A DNA stretch of 62,647 bases from assembly GCA_023391155.1 (NCBI GenBank), contig JAEWBM010000021.1, forward strand, positions 1 to 62,647. The letters are read 5' to 3'. The position numbers and the translations under genes were made by a program. This stretch comes from Acidobacteriota bacterium. Lineage in GTDB: Bacteria; Acidobacteriota; Blastocatellia; Pyrinomonadales; Pyrinomonadaceae. Positions 1 to 8,429 of the stretch are shown here, one piece after another. The first letter of the stretch is position 1. Each line of letters opens with the position of its first letter. The notes under the pieces are model-generated. The model was not told the DNA's origin and did no database searches. It was given only the letters and a program-made list of their open reading frames with translations.

Positions 1-498
1 GACCAGCTCAGGGTGGAGAGCACGCTGGCGTTCGCGGGTTCCGTGGCGATCGTCGTCGGTGCATACGCCGCGGCGCAAGCTTCGATCCTGATCAAGGCAA
101 AAGGAGTCGGCATCCACCCGGCAAGCATTCTTTTCGTGCAGATGGTCTGCGGGCTTCCGCCTCTGATCGTTTACGCTTTGGCCGTCGAGGGTTCTCCGTT
201 CGCCCACTCCTGGACATGGAACGCGGTCGGGTCTGTCCTCTATCTGGCGATCGCGGGTACCATCGCGGCTTTCTGGCTCTATTATTGGCTGCTCGCCCGT
301 ATCGAATCGACCAAAGCCATGATGATCTCGCTCGTCACTCCGCTTATCGCCGTCGTTATCGGCAATCTGGTGCTTGGCGAAACGCTTCCGCCCCAAACGC
401 TGTTCGGCGGTATTTTGATATTATCGAGTATCGGGCTTATCGTTTTTCGACGCCGTTCCGCGGCTCCGGCGCCCGGGCCCGCTCCCGAAGAGGTATGA
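1..498 (+). CDS. EamA/DMT-family permease, C-terminal part (cut by window edge)
   Basis: The reading frame is open from the first base, so the gene starts upstream. The visible 165 or so residues are the second EamA repeat of a drug/metabolite transporter: about five hydrophobic helices, the typical stretch FWLYYWLLARI followed by ISLVTPLIAVVIG and a final helix, then a short Pro/Ala-rich cytoplasmic tail. It would be an inner-membrane exporter of unknown substrate. The first GTG in the window lies inside the protein and is not a real start. Its TGA overlaps the ATG of aroC as ATGA, which suggests translational coupling. A second, separate EamA gene lies at 23399-24283. Confidence 0.85.
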   Translation, partial: DQLRVESTLAFAGSVAIVVGAYAAAQASILIKAKGVGIHPASILFVQMVCGLPPLIVYALAVEGSPFAHSWTWNAVGSVLYLAIAGTIAAFWLYYWLLARIESTKAMMISLVTPLIAVVIGNLVLGETLPPQTLFGGILILSSIGLIVFRRRSAAPAPGPAPEEV

Positions 499-1673
499 AG
501 TTCAAATTTACGACCGCCGGCGAATCTCATGGACCGGCTCTTATTGCTGTTGTTGAAGGTGTCCCGGCCGGGCTTGAGATAAGCCGTGCCGGCATCGACC
601 GAGAATTGTGGCGTCGCCAGCGCGGTTACGGCCGCGGCGGCCGGATGAAGATCGAGGACGACAAGGTCAAGATACTCGGCGGCGTCCGCCACGGCAAGGC
701 ACTCGGTTCGCCGATCTCGATGATGATCGAGAACAAAGATTTCGTTCATTGGTGGGACGTAATGTCCGTTGACGCCTTGGATGAGGAGCCCGCTAATCCG
801 CGAAAGCTGACACGGCCCCGTCCGGGCCATGCCGCTTTTGCCGGCGGCATCAAGTATCAGACGAAGGACCTCCGCAACATACTCGAACGGGCGTCCGCCC
901 GCGAGACCGCCGCACGCGTCGCTGCCGGTGCCATTGCCCGCCAGATCCTGGCTGCATTCGGCGTCGAGGTCATGAGCCACGTGGCACAGCTCGGCGGTGT
1001 GCCCGATATCCCGCTCTATCCGTCTGTCGAGACCATCCGCAGCATCAGCGACCTCTCGCCGCTGCGCTGTTCCGATCCGCCCAGCGAAAAGCTGATGATC
1101 GAACGCATCGATGCCGCTAAGGCCGCCGGCGACACCCTCGGCGGTGTTTTTGAGGTGGTCGGCGTCAATGTCCCGCCGGGGCTCGGCTCGCACGTTTCAT
1201 GGGATATGAAACTCGACGGCCGGATCGGCCAGGCGATGATGTCCATCCCGGCGATCAAAGGCGTGGAGATCGGCAATGGCGTCTACAACTCCTGGAAACC
1301 GGGAACCATCGCCCATGATGAATTCGAGATCTGGCAAGGCCGGATCGAACGGGCCTCAAACCGCGCCGGCGGCGTCGAGGGCGGTATGACCAACGGCGAC
1401 GAGCTGCGGATACGCGGGTTTATGAAACCGATCTCAACACTTCGCCAGCCACTGCAGTCCGTTGACGTCGTCACCAAGACTGAAACGACCGCGGGTTTCG
1501 AGCGTTCGGACATCACGGCCGTCCCCGCAGCCGGTGTTATCGGCGAAGCGATGCTCGCGATTGTACTCGCTGACGCGATGCGCGAAAAATTCGGCGGCGA
1601 TACCATCGAAGAGATGCGTCGCAATTTCGACGCGTATATGGCCGACGTAACTAAATATATCTCGGTTCCCTAA
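495..1673 (+). CDS. aroC: Chorismate synthase
   Basis: This enzyme converts 5-enolpyruvylshikimate-3-phosphate to chorismate with reduced FMN, the last common step of aromatic biosynthesis. The 392-residue product has the family signatures: GESHG at residues 9-13, ERASARETAARVAAGAIAR in the middle and FERSDITAVPAAGVIGEA near the C-terminus. The start at 495 is set by the MKFKFTTAGESHG N-terminus; the frame is open further upstream but that stretch is the other frame of the permease gene. One oddity is RPGHAAFAG, where most family members have PGHAD. The length is normal for the bacterial form. Confidence 0.96.
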   Translation: MKFKFTTAGESHGPALIAVVEGVPAGLEISRAGIDRELWRRQRGYGRGGRMKIEDDKVKILGGVRHGKALGSPISMMIENKDFVHWWDVMSVDALDEEPANPRKLTRPRPGHAAFAGGIKYQTKDLRNILERASARETAARVAAGAIARQILAAFGVEVMSHVAQLGGVPDIPLYPSVETIRSISDLSPLRCSDPPSEKLMIERIDAAKAAGDTLGGVFEVVGVNVPPGLGSHVSWDMKLDGRIGQAMMSIPAIKGVEIGNGVYNSWKPGTIAHDEFEIWQGRIERASNRAGGVEGGMTNGDELRIRGFMKPISTLRQPLQSVDVVTKTETTAGFERSDITAVPAAGVIGEAMLAIVLADAMREKFGGDTIEEMRRNFDAYMADVTKYISVP

Positions 1674-1734
1674 TATCTGGCACGGGCATTGCACCTCCCT
1701 GTAAAAGAAGGTAGAAACAGGGAGGAAATTAAAA

Positions 1735-2598
1735 ATGCCTATAGTAAACTGTCCTGAATGCGGACACGACGTGTCCGACTCAGCCGTCGCCTGCCCAAAT
1801 TGCGGAAAGCCGTTGGGCACGCCCGTCATGCGGCCGGCTAAACCCGTAGTTGTTGATCGAGAAGAATCCGGAATTCCGCCGTGGGCCTTTGTCGCCATGG
1901 GCGTCGTTGCCGTCCTCGTGCTCTTTTTCATCTTTGCGATGATGGGCCGAGATGACACGGCAAATTCAAACTTAAGGGTCGCCGTCGATGCAGAACGCGA
2001 CCGCGACCGCTCTTCGGCAGACCGTGATTCATCGTCTTCGTCAGCGGATTATCCCGCGACGACGAGCGATCCGTCATATGTCCCGAATGGCGCGGCGTCC
2101 GACAGCGTTCCGTCAACAGATACGACCGTACCCGGTTCGCAATCGTCCGTTTCGTCCCCTCCCGACAAGGGCGTTGTTAAGATCGATGCAAAGGTAGTGA
2201 CCCGTGACGGACAGCCCCAGGCCGTCCGCAATGAAAAATTCTATTTACTAGAAAAGGATCTGGAACAGATACTTCGCGAGGCGGATCTTGACCCGATCGA
2301 GGGAAATTCCCTTGCGAACAGCTTCGGCCTTGCCGTGCTCTATCCGGATCGTTACGGCGATTTTCATCGCAAGGCCCTAAGTGCGATCAACGACAATATA
2401 AAATATTCCGGCACGACCGATTCGTCCGGCCAGGCTGAATTGTCCAATGTCGACCCGGGCAGCTATTACCTGTTCGGCGTGACCAAAACACCTAACGGCT
2501 TTGCGCTATGGAGTTCGCCGGTCTCGATCCGCGGCGGTGAGAACAACTTAAATCTCGCCCCGCAGAGGCTTAACGAGATCCGACGATCTGCAGAATAG
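1735..2598 (+). CDS. Zinc-ribbon, single-TM protein with a periplasmic domain
   Basis: This 287-residue protein begins with a zinc ribbon (CPECG and CPNCG within the first 30 residues), then one transmembrane helix at about residues 44-68, a Ser/Asp-rich low-complexity linker (about 75-145) and a C-terminal domain. The C-terminal part contains a stretch like carboxypeptidase-regulatory or SpaA-type repeats (TTDSSGQAELSNVDPGSYYL), which suggests a beta-sandwich. The start has a strong Shine-Dalgarno (gggagg, 8-9 bases upstream). A bidirectional terminator follows. The function is unknown; a cytoplasmic ribbon joined to an outside beta domain suggests a sensory or scaffold role, which is inference only. 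Confidence 0.85.
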   Translation: MPIVNCPECGHDVSDSAVACPNCGKPLGTPVMRPAKPVVVDREESGIPPWAFVAMGVVAVLVLFFIFAMMGRDDTANSNLRVAVDAERDRDRSSADRDSSSSSADYPATTSDPSYVPNGAASDSVPSTDTTVPGSQSSVSSPPDKGVVKIDAKVVTRDGQPQAVRNEKFYLLEKDLEQILREADLDPIEGNSLANSFGLAVLYPDRYGDFHRKALSAINDNIKYSGTTDSSGQAELSNVDPGSYYLFGVTKTPNGFALWSSPVSIRGGENNLNLAPQRLNEIRRSAE

Positions 2599-2610
2599 TT
2601 GAATGTGAGA

Positions 2611-2640
2611 AAGGCCGCCAGATCGAGGCGGCCTTCTTTC
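2611..2640. terminator. Bidirectional intrinsic terminator
   Basis: Perfect 9-bp inverted repeat aaggccgcc (2611-2619) and ggcggcctt (2627-2635), with a 7-base loop, followed by ctttc. It sits between the convergent zinc-ribbon gene and purD. The plus-strand side has the better T-tract. Confidence 0.7.
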
Positions 2641-3910
2641 ATTTTCCGATGTCACGGCGATACTGCATTCCCGGCCAGCTTATCTTAGCGACAGCTCCGT
2701 ATGCCCGCTCGAGCGCCGTGCGTCGATCGGGCCCCGTCGCCGTTATTCCGAGAACGCGTCCCCCCGCTGTTACGATGTCCCCGTCCGCATTCGTGGCAGT
2801 ACCTGCGTGAAAGATCACGACACCTTCGTGCTGCTTCGCTTCTTCCAGGCCATTGATGACATCGCCGGACCGGGCCTTTCCGGGATAGCCCTCCGATGCC
2901 AGCACAACGCATGCCGAGCTGCCCTTGCTCCATTCAACCTCAAGATCACCCAGCCGCTCTTCATCGATCGCCTCACAGATCTCGACGAGATCGGTCCACA
3001 ATCTGACCAGGATCGCCTGAGTTTCAGGATCCCCGAATCTGACGTTATATTCGAGCACCTTCGGCCCCTTCTCCGTCATCATCAGCCCTATAAACAAAAC
3101 GCCCTTGAACGGAAATCCCTCCGCCGAACAAGCCTCGAGCGTCCGCATCACCACCCGAACCTCGATCTCTGCCAGCTCAGACGGATCAAGCAGCGTGTCG
3201 TCCGTGATGGTACCCATTCCGCCGGTATTGGGGCCGGTGTCGCCCTCTCCGATCCGCTTGTGATCTCGTGTGACCGGCATCAATTCGTACTTGAAGCCGT
3301 CAGTGAATAAAAGCAGTGAGATCTCTTCGCCGAAGAGGCATTCTTCCAGCACGATCGAATCCGCCGCCTCGGAACCGACCAGCGATTCCATTTCGTTGAT
3401 CGCGTCGATCGCCTCGCGTCGGTTCGCAGCCACCACCACGCCCTTTCCCGCGGCAAGTCCATCCGCTTTCACCACGACAGGCGTATGCTCCGGCCCGAAA
3501 ACGCCGCTCTCCAGAATGTCGATCGCTTCCTCAGGCGAGGATGCCGTCCGATATTCCGCGGTCGGGACGAGATACTGCTTCATCAGGTCCTTCGCAAAGG
3601 ATTTGCTCGCCTCTAGTTGGGCGGCTTCCTTTGTGGGGCCAATGATCTTCAGGCCGCAGCCCGTGAAATGACCGACGATGCCAAGTGCCAGTGCCGTCTC
3701 ACCGCCGACAAAGGTGAGGTCTATCCCTTCGTACACCGCAAACTCGGCAAGTTCCTCGATCGCCTCTGGCTTTATGGCCACACACTCCGCTATCGCAGCG
3801 ATCCCGGCATTGCCGGGTGCACAATACACCTTCGAAACTTTTCTGCTCTGTGAAAAGGCCCGGCAAAGAGCATGTTCTCTTCCGCCGGAGCCCACTACAA
3901 GGATCTTCAT
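2639..3910 (-). CDS. purD: Phosphoribosylamine--glycine ligase (GAR synthetase)
   Basis: PurD catalyses the ATP-dependent ligation of glycine to 5-phosphoribosylamine, the second step of de novo purine synthesis. The 423-residue product starts MKILVVGSGGREHAL, the N-terminal signature, and carries the ATP-grasp features KADGLAAGKGV, GPNTGGMGT and the metal-binding segment EYNVRFGDPETQ. I chose the ATG at 3910 over the longer frame because it is preceded by aggaagcgac, a good ribosome-binding site, and matches the family N-terminus. The gene stands alone, with no other pur gene next to it. Confidence 0.96.
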   Translation of the reverse strand: MKILVVGSGGREHALCRAFSQSRKVSKVYCAPGNAGIAAIAECVAIKPEAIEELAEFAVYEGIDLTFVGGETALALGIVGHFTGCGLKIIGPTKEAAQLEASKSFAKDLMKQYLVPTAEYRTASSPEEAIDILESGVFGPEHTPVVVKADGLAAGKGVVVAANRREAIDAINEMESLVGSEAADSIVLEECLFGEEISLLLFTDGFKYELMPVTRDHKRIGEGDTGPNTGGMGTITDDTLLDPSELAEIEVRVVMRTLEACSAEGFPFKGVLFIGLMMTEKGPKVLEYNVRFGDPETQAILVRLWTDLVEICEAIDEERLGDLEVEWSKGSSACVVLASEGYPGKARSGDVINGLEEAKQHEGVVIFHAGTATNADGDIVTAGGRVLGITATGPDRRTALERAYGAVAKISWPGMQYRRDIGK

Positions 3911-4156
3911 GTCGCTTCCTATCTTGCCAAATGCCTCTTGCCCCCGCAACCGCCGCGCTTGACACCATCAGCGTAGAGTTATAAATTTCGCAGTTGCTCC
4001 CCGTTCTTTTTCTCCCAGTTGCATTGTGTTATGCTCACGAATGGAACAAGGCTTCTCCTGCTGCCCCGCTTCCCATCCGACTCCCGTGATGACCGGGACA
4101 ATTATTGAGGACCGCCAATGCAGCTAAGAAGTCTAATTAGCAGGGAGGGATCGGTA

Positions 4157-4552
4157 ATGTCCGACAACGGACCAGAACAATTTTCCGGCATGGCCCGGGC
4201 CGAACTCACCGACGAGCCCGAATTCGAAGATCGCTCGATCCTATGTATTGATTGTGACTCCGATTTTATCTGGACCGCCGGCGAGCAAGCATTTTTCCGC
4301 GACAAGGGGCTTCTCAACCCGCCAAAACGCTGTAAAGATTGTAAACAGGCCAAGAATGAGCGGCTCGCCGCGATCGCGGCGGCACAGGCTTCCGGTATCA
4401 AACAGCGTATCGAGGTCGCTGTAAAATGCGCCCGGTGCGGCGAAGGTACGACGGTTCCCTTTTACCCCTCGCAGGGTCGCCCTGTCTACTGCCGATCATG
4501 CTATCTCGAACTCAATCCGAACGTCGTCAACCCCGCGACATCACCGGACTAA
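4157..4552 (+). CDS. Small double zinc-ribbon protein
   Basis: This 131-residue protein has two Cys4 units. The first (about residues 30-68) has the zf-trcl pattern: CIDCDSDFIWTAGEQAFF, then a loop and CKDCK. The second (about 88-116) has CARCGEG and CRSC about 17 residues apart. Such proteins are widespread and uncharacterised, perhaps binding nucleic acid or redox-active. The start at 4157 is preceded by agggaggga at ideal spacing; an upstream in-frame ATG at 4118 is less likely because it would put this site inside the gene. Its stop codon overlaps the stop of the convergent permease gene. Confidence 0.85.
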   Translation: MSDNGPEQFSGMARAELTDEPEFEDRSILCIDCDSDFIWTAGEQAFFRDKGLLNPPKRCKDCKQAKNERLAAIAAAQASGIKQRIEVAVKCARCGEGTTVPFYPSQGRPVYCRSCYLELNPNVVNPATSPD

Positions 4553-6555
4553 CCCCCGACATGAACATTCGGCCTTAGCTCCGGGTCAGGCTCAGCCTGA
4601 CGCAATATTTCGCGCGTCACGGGCGCCGTGTCCCCCTCGCCGAAGAGGATATACCTCGCGAGATACATGATCGGGTTCCCCTCGCTCCAGCCAAAATAAA
4701 CGTGCGGTATCTTGCCCGTCCGATCACGGAGTTCCAACAGCAGCGCAGCGATCGCATTCGGAACTGCGGGTGATTCCGTGCGCAAGATCCTGTAACCCTC
4801 GATGTCCACGCCCCGTATCTTCAGCTCTCCTGAAAACTCCGATGCGTCGCCGAGTTCTATCTCGTAGAAAAGCACCGGGTCGGTAGAGGGAATGTGATTG
4901 TCTATCCGCTTCTCGTGTTCCTTGAACCGATACTCGGCAACATTACCCACTTCCCTTCTGTTAGTGACGATCCGGACCTCGCCCTCCGCTATATCGTTTA
5001 TAAACTTGATCGCCTGCTCGTCGAACTCGATCTTGTCGACCCGTACCTCGGTCGTTCTCATCGCACGCGAGATGAACGAAGTGACAATGATCGCGATAAT
5101 AAATAGCAACGCTATTTGAATGCCGCTCGGCTGTTCGACCATATTTACTATCGTCGTGAAGGAGAAAACGAGAGTAATGATGAGAAACGCGATCCATTTC
5201 CTCTCCTTCTTCTGCCGCGCAGAGATCGTCACGGCGACCGCGGCTGATGTCATCAACATCAATACGCCGGTCGCATAGGCGCCGCCCTGCGAGGCGACGC
5301 CGGCCTGAAACATTATCGTCACGAAAAAGCAGATCGCGGTAAAGACGATGACCAGAGGCCTTGTCGCTCGCGCCCAATCCGGGGCCATCCCGTAACGCGG
5401 CAAATATCGGGGCACGATATTAAGCAGGCCCGCCATGGCCGATGCCCCCGCAAACCACAGGATCGCGATCGTCGAAAGGTCGTAAACCGTCCCAAATCCC
5501 GCGCCTAAATAATAGTGGGCAAGGTACGAGATCGCGCGGCCATAGGCCTTGCCGCCCTCTTGGACCTCCGTTTGGGGGACAAGCATCGTGGTCACGATGC
5601 TGCTCCCAACGAGAAAGAAGCTCATTATCACTGCCGCACCCGTAAGCAGCTTTTTCCCGTTCCTGATCCGTCCGGCAATATGGCGTTCGACGTCGGGGGG
5701 CGGGGCTCCGGTGTCGACCTCCGAAGCGTGGATCAAGGCGTGTTTGGTCAACGGGGGCGGGTCGTTATCGCTCTTTACTAGCGGCATTACCACGACCCCC
5801 GTCTCGAATCCTGATAATCCGAGCGCCAGCCGTGGAAAAGTCAAAAGCGACGCAGCCACCAGCATCGCCACGCTGCCGTTCACGTTGGGATGGGACCACA
5901 CCAGGGCAGTCCAATCCGGTATGGTCTCCGGGCGAATGACGAAGATATGGTAGAAGCCCACCCCGATGGTCACCGCATTCAGCATGAGAAATACGGCTAC
6001 GATGCCCACAGCCAGGCCGATCACCTCGCTGAACCCGCGGAGGAACATCGCCCCGAGGATCGCTATGAGCACCAGCGTTACAATTACGCGATGATGCAAA
6101 AACTCGAGATTCTTCTCAACGAAAGGGTTTTCGATGATGTGAGCCGTCGCGTCGGCCGAGGACAGCGTGATCGTGATAATAAAGCTCGTCGCAACAAAGC
6201 CCAGCAGCGCCAGGACGAACATTTTCCCTTTCCAGCGCGAGAGAAGTTTCTCGAGCATGGACAGCGAGCCGTCCCCGTGCGGGCTTTCTTCCGCGACGCG
6301 GCGATACATCGGCAGAGCACCGAATAGCGTCAGCAGTACAAGGACGAGGGTCGCAAATGGAGACAGCGCTCCCACCGCAAGCAAAGCAATGCCCGGCTGA
6401 TATCCGAGCGTAGAGAAATAGTCCACGCCCGTCAGGCACATAACCTTCCACCACGGATGCTGCGGGTGGCGGCCTACGTGCTCGTGCGGGCCTTCAAGCT
6501 CCTCAACGTCATCGAAGAGCCACTGTTTGAAACGGCTTTGCCTGTTACGCGGCAT
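4549..6555 (-). CDS. APC-superfamily permease (KUP/KimA-like), potassium or amino acid
   Basis: This 668-residue inner-membrane protein has about 12 transmembrane helices (residues 45 to about 470) and a hydrophilic C-terminal domain of some 170 residues. The N-terminal helices carry TGVDYFSTLGYQPG and, after helix 2, MYRRVAEESPHGDGSLSM, the same layout as the KimA/KUP and amino-acid APC carriers. The C-terminal domain resembles the cytosolic regulatory tails of such carriers. I chose the ATG at 6555: the alternative at 6603 would place a strong intrinsic terminator (6568-6600) inside the coding region. No clear Shine-Dalgarno precedes 6555. Whether it carries K+ or amino acids cannot be decided from sequence. 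Its stop overlaps that of the opposite gene. Confidence 0.85.
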   Translation of the reverse strand: MPRNRQSRFKQWLFDDVEELEGPHEHVGRHPQHPWWKVMCLTGVDYFSTLGYQPGIALLAVGALSPFATLVLVLLTLFGALPMYRRVAEESPHGDGSLSMLEKLLSRWKGKMFVLALLGFVATSFIITITLSSADATAHIIENPFVEKNLEFLHHRVIVTLVLIAILGAMFLRGFSEVIGLAVGIVAVFLMLNAVTIGVGFYHIFVIRPETIPDWTALVWSHPNVNGSVAMLVAASLLTFPRLALGLSGFETGVVVMPLVKSDNDPPPLTKHALIHASEVDTGAPPPDVERHIAGRIRNGKKLLTGAAVIMSFFLVGSSIVTTMLVPQTEVQEGGKAYGRAISYLAHYYLGAGFGTVYDLSTIAILWFAGASAMAGLLNIVPRYLPRYGMAPDWARATRPLVIVFTAICFFVTIMFQAGVASQGGAYATGVLMLMTSAAVAVTISARQKKERKWIAFLIITLVFSFTTIVNMVEQPSGIQIALLFIIAIIVTSFISRAMRTTEVRVDKIEFDEQAIKFINDIAEGEVRIVTNRREVGNVAEYRFKEHEKRIDNHIPSTDPVLFYEIELGDASEFSGELKIRGVDIEGYRILRTESPAVPNAIAALLLELRDRTGKIPHVYFGWSEGNPIMYLARYILFGEGDTAPVTREILRQAEPDPELRPNVHVGG

Positions 6556-6567
6556 TAGCGGGCAATT

Positions 6568-6600
6568 AAAAAAAACCGCCTGTCGGTGGAACCCGGCGGT
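6568..6600 (-). terminator. Intrinsic terminator in the permease leader (candidate attenuator)
   Basis: On the minus strand, arms ACCGCC (6600-6595) and GGCGGT (6580-6575), with an inner GGT/ACC pairing, are followed by eight T (6575-6568). It ends 12 bases before the permease ATG, so full-length permease mRNA requires read-through or antitermination. The terminator's 5' side contains CCGGGT (6596-6591), which can alternatively pair with ACCCGG (6652-6647) of the upstream leader. Confidence 0.75.
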
Positions 6601-6617
6601 CATCGAAATAAATTCCA

Positions 6618-6675
6618 GCGTATCAACTCCCCGGCCTCATCTCTCCCCGGGTGGGATAACACTTTGAGTTTACGC
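6618..6675 (-). promoter_or_regulatory. Structured leader upstream of the permease
   Basis: On the minus strand, gcgta plus aactc (6675-6666) can pair with gagtt plus tacgc (6629-6618) with a two-base bulge, enclosing a hairpin cccgg (6651-6647) / ccggg (6634-6630). A promoter-like pair is also present: TTGACC (6694-6689) and TAAACT (6672-6667), 16 bases apart. If this is the promoter, the outer 5' arm is DNA only and the transcript starts near 6660, keeping the inner hairpin and the terminator. I could not match it to a known riboswitch consensus. Confidence 0.45.
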
Positions 6676-6715
6676 CTCTTATCGTGAAGGTCAAGCGGGC
6701 TAGAATTACGGTTTT

Positions 6716-6752
6716 AAAAAGATAAAGGGCGACGTCTCCCACACCGTCGCCC
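6716..6752 (-). terminator. Intrinsic terminator of the protease/export operon
   Basis: Minus-strand hairpin gggcgacg / cgtcgccc (6752-6745 and 6734-6727, 8 bp, 10-base loop) followed by TTTATCTTTTT. It lies about 130 bases after the protease stop and is the third of three tandem hairpins. Confidence 0.65.
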
Positions 6753-6757
6753 ATTTT

Positions 6758-6807
6758 GGCCACAAGTCCTCACCCCTTGTGGCCGGATGTTCACCGGGGA
6801 GGTGAAC
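6758..6807. other. Two further tandem hairpins in the 3' region
   Basis: A 9-bp hairpin ggccacaag / cttgtggcc (6758-6766, 6776-6784) and a 7-bp hairpin gttcacc / ggtgaac (6789-6795, 6801-6807) lie 5 and 4 bases from their neighbours. Read on the minus strand, the loops are CCCC-containing (first hairpin) and GGGG-containing (second), so a kissing interaction of about 4 bp is possible. They are either part of the 3' UTR of the protease gene or a separate small RNA. Confidence 0.4.
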
Positions 6808-6883
6808 TTCTCGATTATGCACCAAAACGTGAAATTTGCAAAACTTTTTTTTCGAATTGTTTGGAATTATTACAGGAGGGAGG

Positions 6884-8122
6884 CTACCGTATGACCAAGC
6901 CACCGATGGCGTAAGCTTGTTGGCCGCCCTTGTCGCGAGCCCAAATGGTAAATGCACCGGGAACGGTCTCGTGGGGAATGTAAACGCTTATGCTTATGAC
7001 CGTAACGTTCGGTCCGTAATCATGCAGCCTCAGAGTATTCGGATCAAAATTAATACCCCTTGCGTCCGTGCCTACCAGTGTTTGCGCTCCCAGTCCTTTT
7101 CCGCCCAAATAGATGGTGTGCGTGCGCCCACGCGTTAGCGCGACCGGTAGTTGATAAAGGCGTCCGTTTGCTCCCAGGTGTTCGATCGAGATGGCAGAGC
7201 TGCCGGTACCTGCCTTTGCCTTAAACGACCTAACCTCGCCGGAGCCAAGGTCCGCTCCGCCGAGACGAGTGGCCAACCCCGACGCCGTGCGGGCATAGAA
7301 TACATAGCTTCCCGGCATCAGCCCGCCGAACGTCACTCTGCCCGTTGGATCCGAAACACCGGATGCCGCAACGCCCCTTTCATTCTCGGCCCATACGGTC
7401 GCGCCTGCCGATCCAAGCTCGATATCTGCCTCGCTGCAGCATTCGACGTCATCCTCACGCGGGCCGTAGATCGCTCGCAGAGCGGCGGCGTCTGCCGCAG
7501 TCAGCATTACATCCTGACGCCCCGGTATGCCGAAAACCCCGTTCGCGGCCTGATGTTCGTACATCAAGGCACCGAATACCGGTGAGTGGTCGAGCCCCAA
7601 CATATGGCCGATCTCGTGCGTCAATACCGCTTCGAGGTCATATGTCCCCGGCTCTCCCGTTGTCGAAAACCGCTGCATCGGGTTAAGAGCGATGTCGGCC
7701 TCGGTAATGTTCCCCGCCTTATCAAAAAACAGCCGGGTGGCTGCCGGAGAATCTTCAAGGCCCTCCGCGAAAAGCAGCATGTTTTCGGCCGATCCGCCGG
7801 CCGTCACAAGGCTCACTCCGTCGCCGGCCCGTCCCGCCGGGCTTACATTCGCATCAGCCGTGCGCACGATCTCAAACCGTATGCCCGCTGCAGTTTCCCA
7901 GCGGCGGAAACTTCGTTCCAGAGCCGCTTCGACATCCGAGCCTGCGGCAATGTTCACCGGACCTAAACCGAATGTTGACGATATCGCTACCTTTATCTCC
8001 GGCGTAGGCCACCGAAGCCTGACCTCGGTCAAAACATTCGAGACCGCGCCCGCAAACGTCCCCGCCACGCTCACTGATACGGCAGAGGCGATCACGATCA
8101 AGGTTGTTAACAGGCGAAGCAT
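6884..8122 (-). CDS. Secreted matrixin-like zinc metalloprotease with a C-terminal domain
   Basis: This 412-residue protein starts with a signal peptide (MLRLLTTLIVIASAVSVSVA). The catalytic domain holds the long zinc motif HEIGHMLGLDHS at about residues 169-180 (HExxHxxGxxH), followed by the MYEHQ Met-turn region, typical of matrixin (M10A) peptidases. The part after about residue 225 looks like beta-rich carboxypeptidase-regulatory and IPT-like modules (GRVTFGGLMPGSYVFYA). The ATG at 8122 lies only four bases after the stop of the small membrane gene upstream; a longer frame to 8194 would overlap that gene and lose the signal peptide at the N-terminus. The substrate is unknown. Confidence 0.85.
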   Translation of the reverse strand: MLRLLTTLIVIASAVSVSVAGTFAGAVSNVLTEVRLRWPTPEIKVAISSTFGLGPVNIAAGSDVEAALERSFRRWETAAGIRFEIVRTADANVSPAGRAGDGVSLVTAGGSAENMLLFAEGLEDSPAATRLFFDKAGNITEADIALNPMQRFSTTGEPGTYDLEAVLTHEIGHMLGLDHSPVFGALMYEHQAANGVFGIPGRQDVMLTAADAAALRAIYGPREDDVECCSEADIELGSAGATVWAENERGVAASGVSDPTGRVTFGGLMPGSYVFYARTASGLATRLGGADLGSGEVRSFKAKAGTGSSAISIEHLGANGRLYQLPVALTRGRTHTIYLGGKGLGAQTLVGTDARGINFDPNTLRLHDYGPNVTVISISVYIPHETVPGAFTIWARDKGGQQAYAIGGLVIR

Positions 8123-8126
8123 CAAA

Positions 8127-8354
8127 TTACGATCGATCGAGCGGCTGCCCCAGGCCCGCCAGGTCCTCGCGATCAATATTCTCCAAGTCGGCAAACGCCA
8201 CGATCAATAGCAATACGACCAATGAGATGGTCGCCAAGAGATAGACGATGGCTATCTGTTCAATATAGATCAATACGCCGATCACCACGGCCACAGCCAC
8301 CAGCCACAACAACGCAGCCATTCGCCGGCTCATTTTCTTTGAAGTCTTGCTCAT
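8127..8354 (-). CDS. Small two-helix membrane protein
   Basis: This 75-residue protein has a basic start (MSKTSKKMSRRM), two adjacent transmembrane helices (about 12-31 and 35-55) and an acidic-to-basic tail. It is unrecognised. It lies between the polysaccharide export gene (75 bases upstream) and the metalloprotease gene (4 bases downstream) and is likely co-transcribed with both. An internal ATG at 8333 could also start it; neither start has a strong ribosome-binding site. Confidence 0.6.
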   Translation of the reverse strand: MSKTSKKMSRRMAALLWLVAVAVVIGVLIYIEQIAIVYLLATISLVVLLLIVAFADLENIDREDLAGLGQPLDRS

Positions 8355-8429
8355 AAAAATTTTCGGCCGCCTAATGCTGCCGCTTAAGTTAGTAAACCAA
8401 ATTTCCGCTCGTGAAACAATATTATCGGT

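Noticed and set aside
216..1673. Longer aroC beginning at 216
   Set aside because: The added 93 residues are a shadow of the permease gene; the family N-terminus starts at 495.
6555..6680. c-di-AMP (ydaO-type) riboswitch
   Set aside because: A CCGACAG element occurs, but the other conserved parts of the consensus (the GGGGUGAA-type element and the paired halves) are not found.
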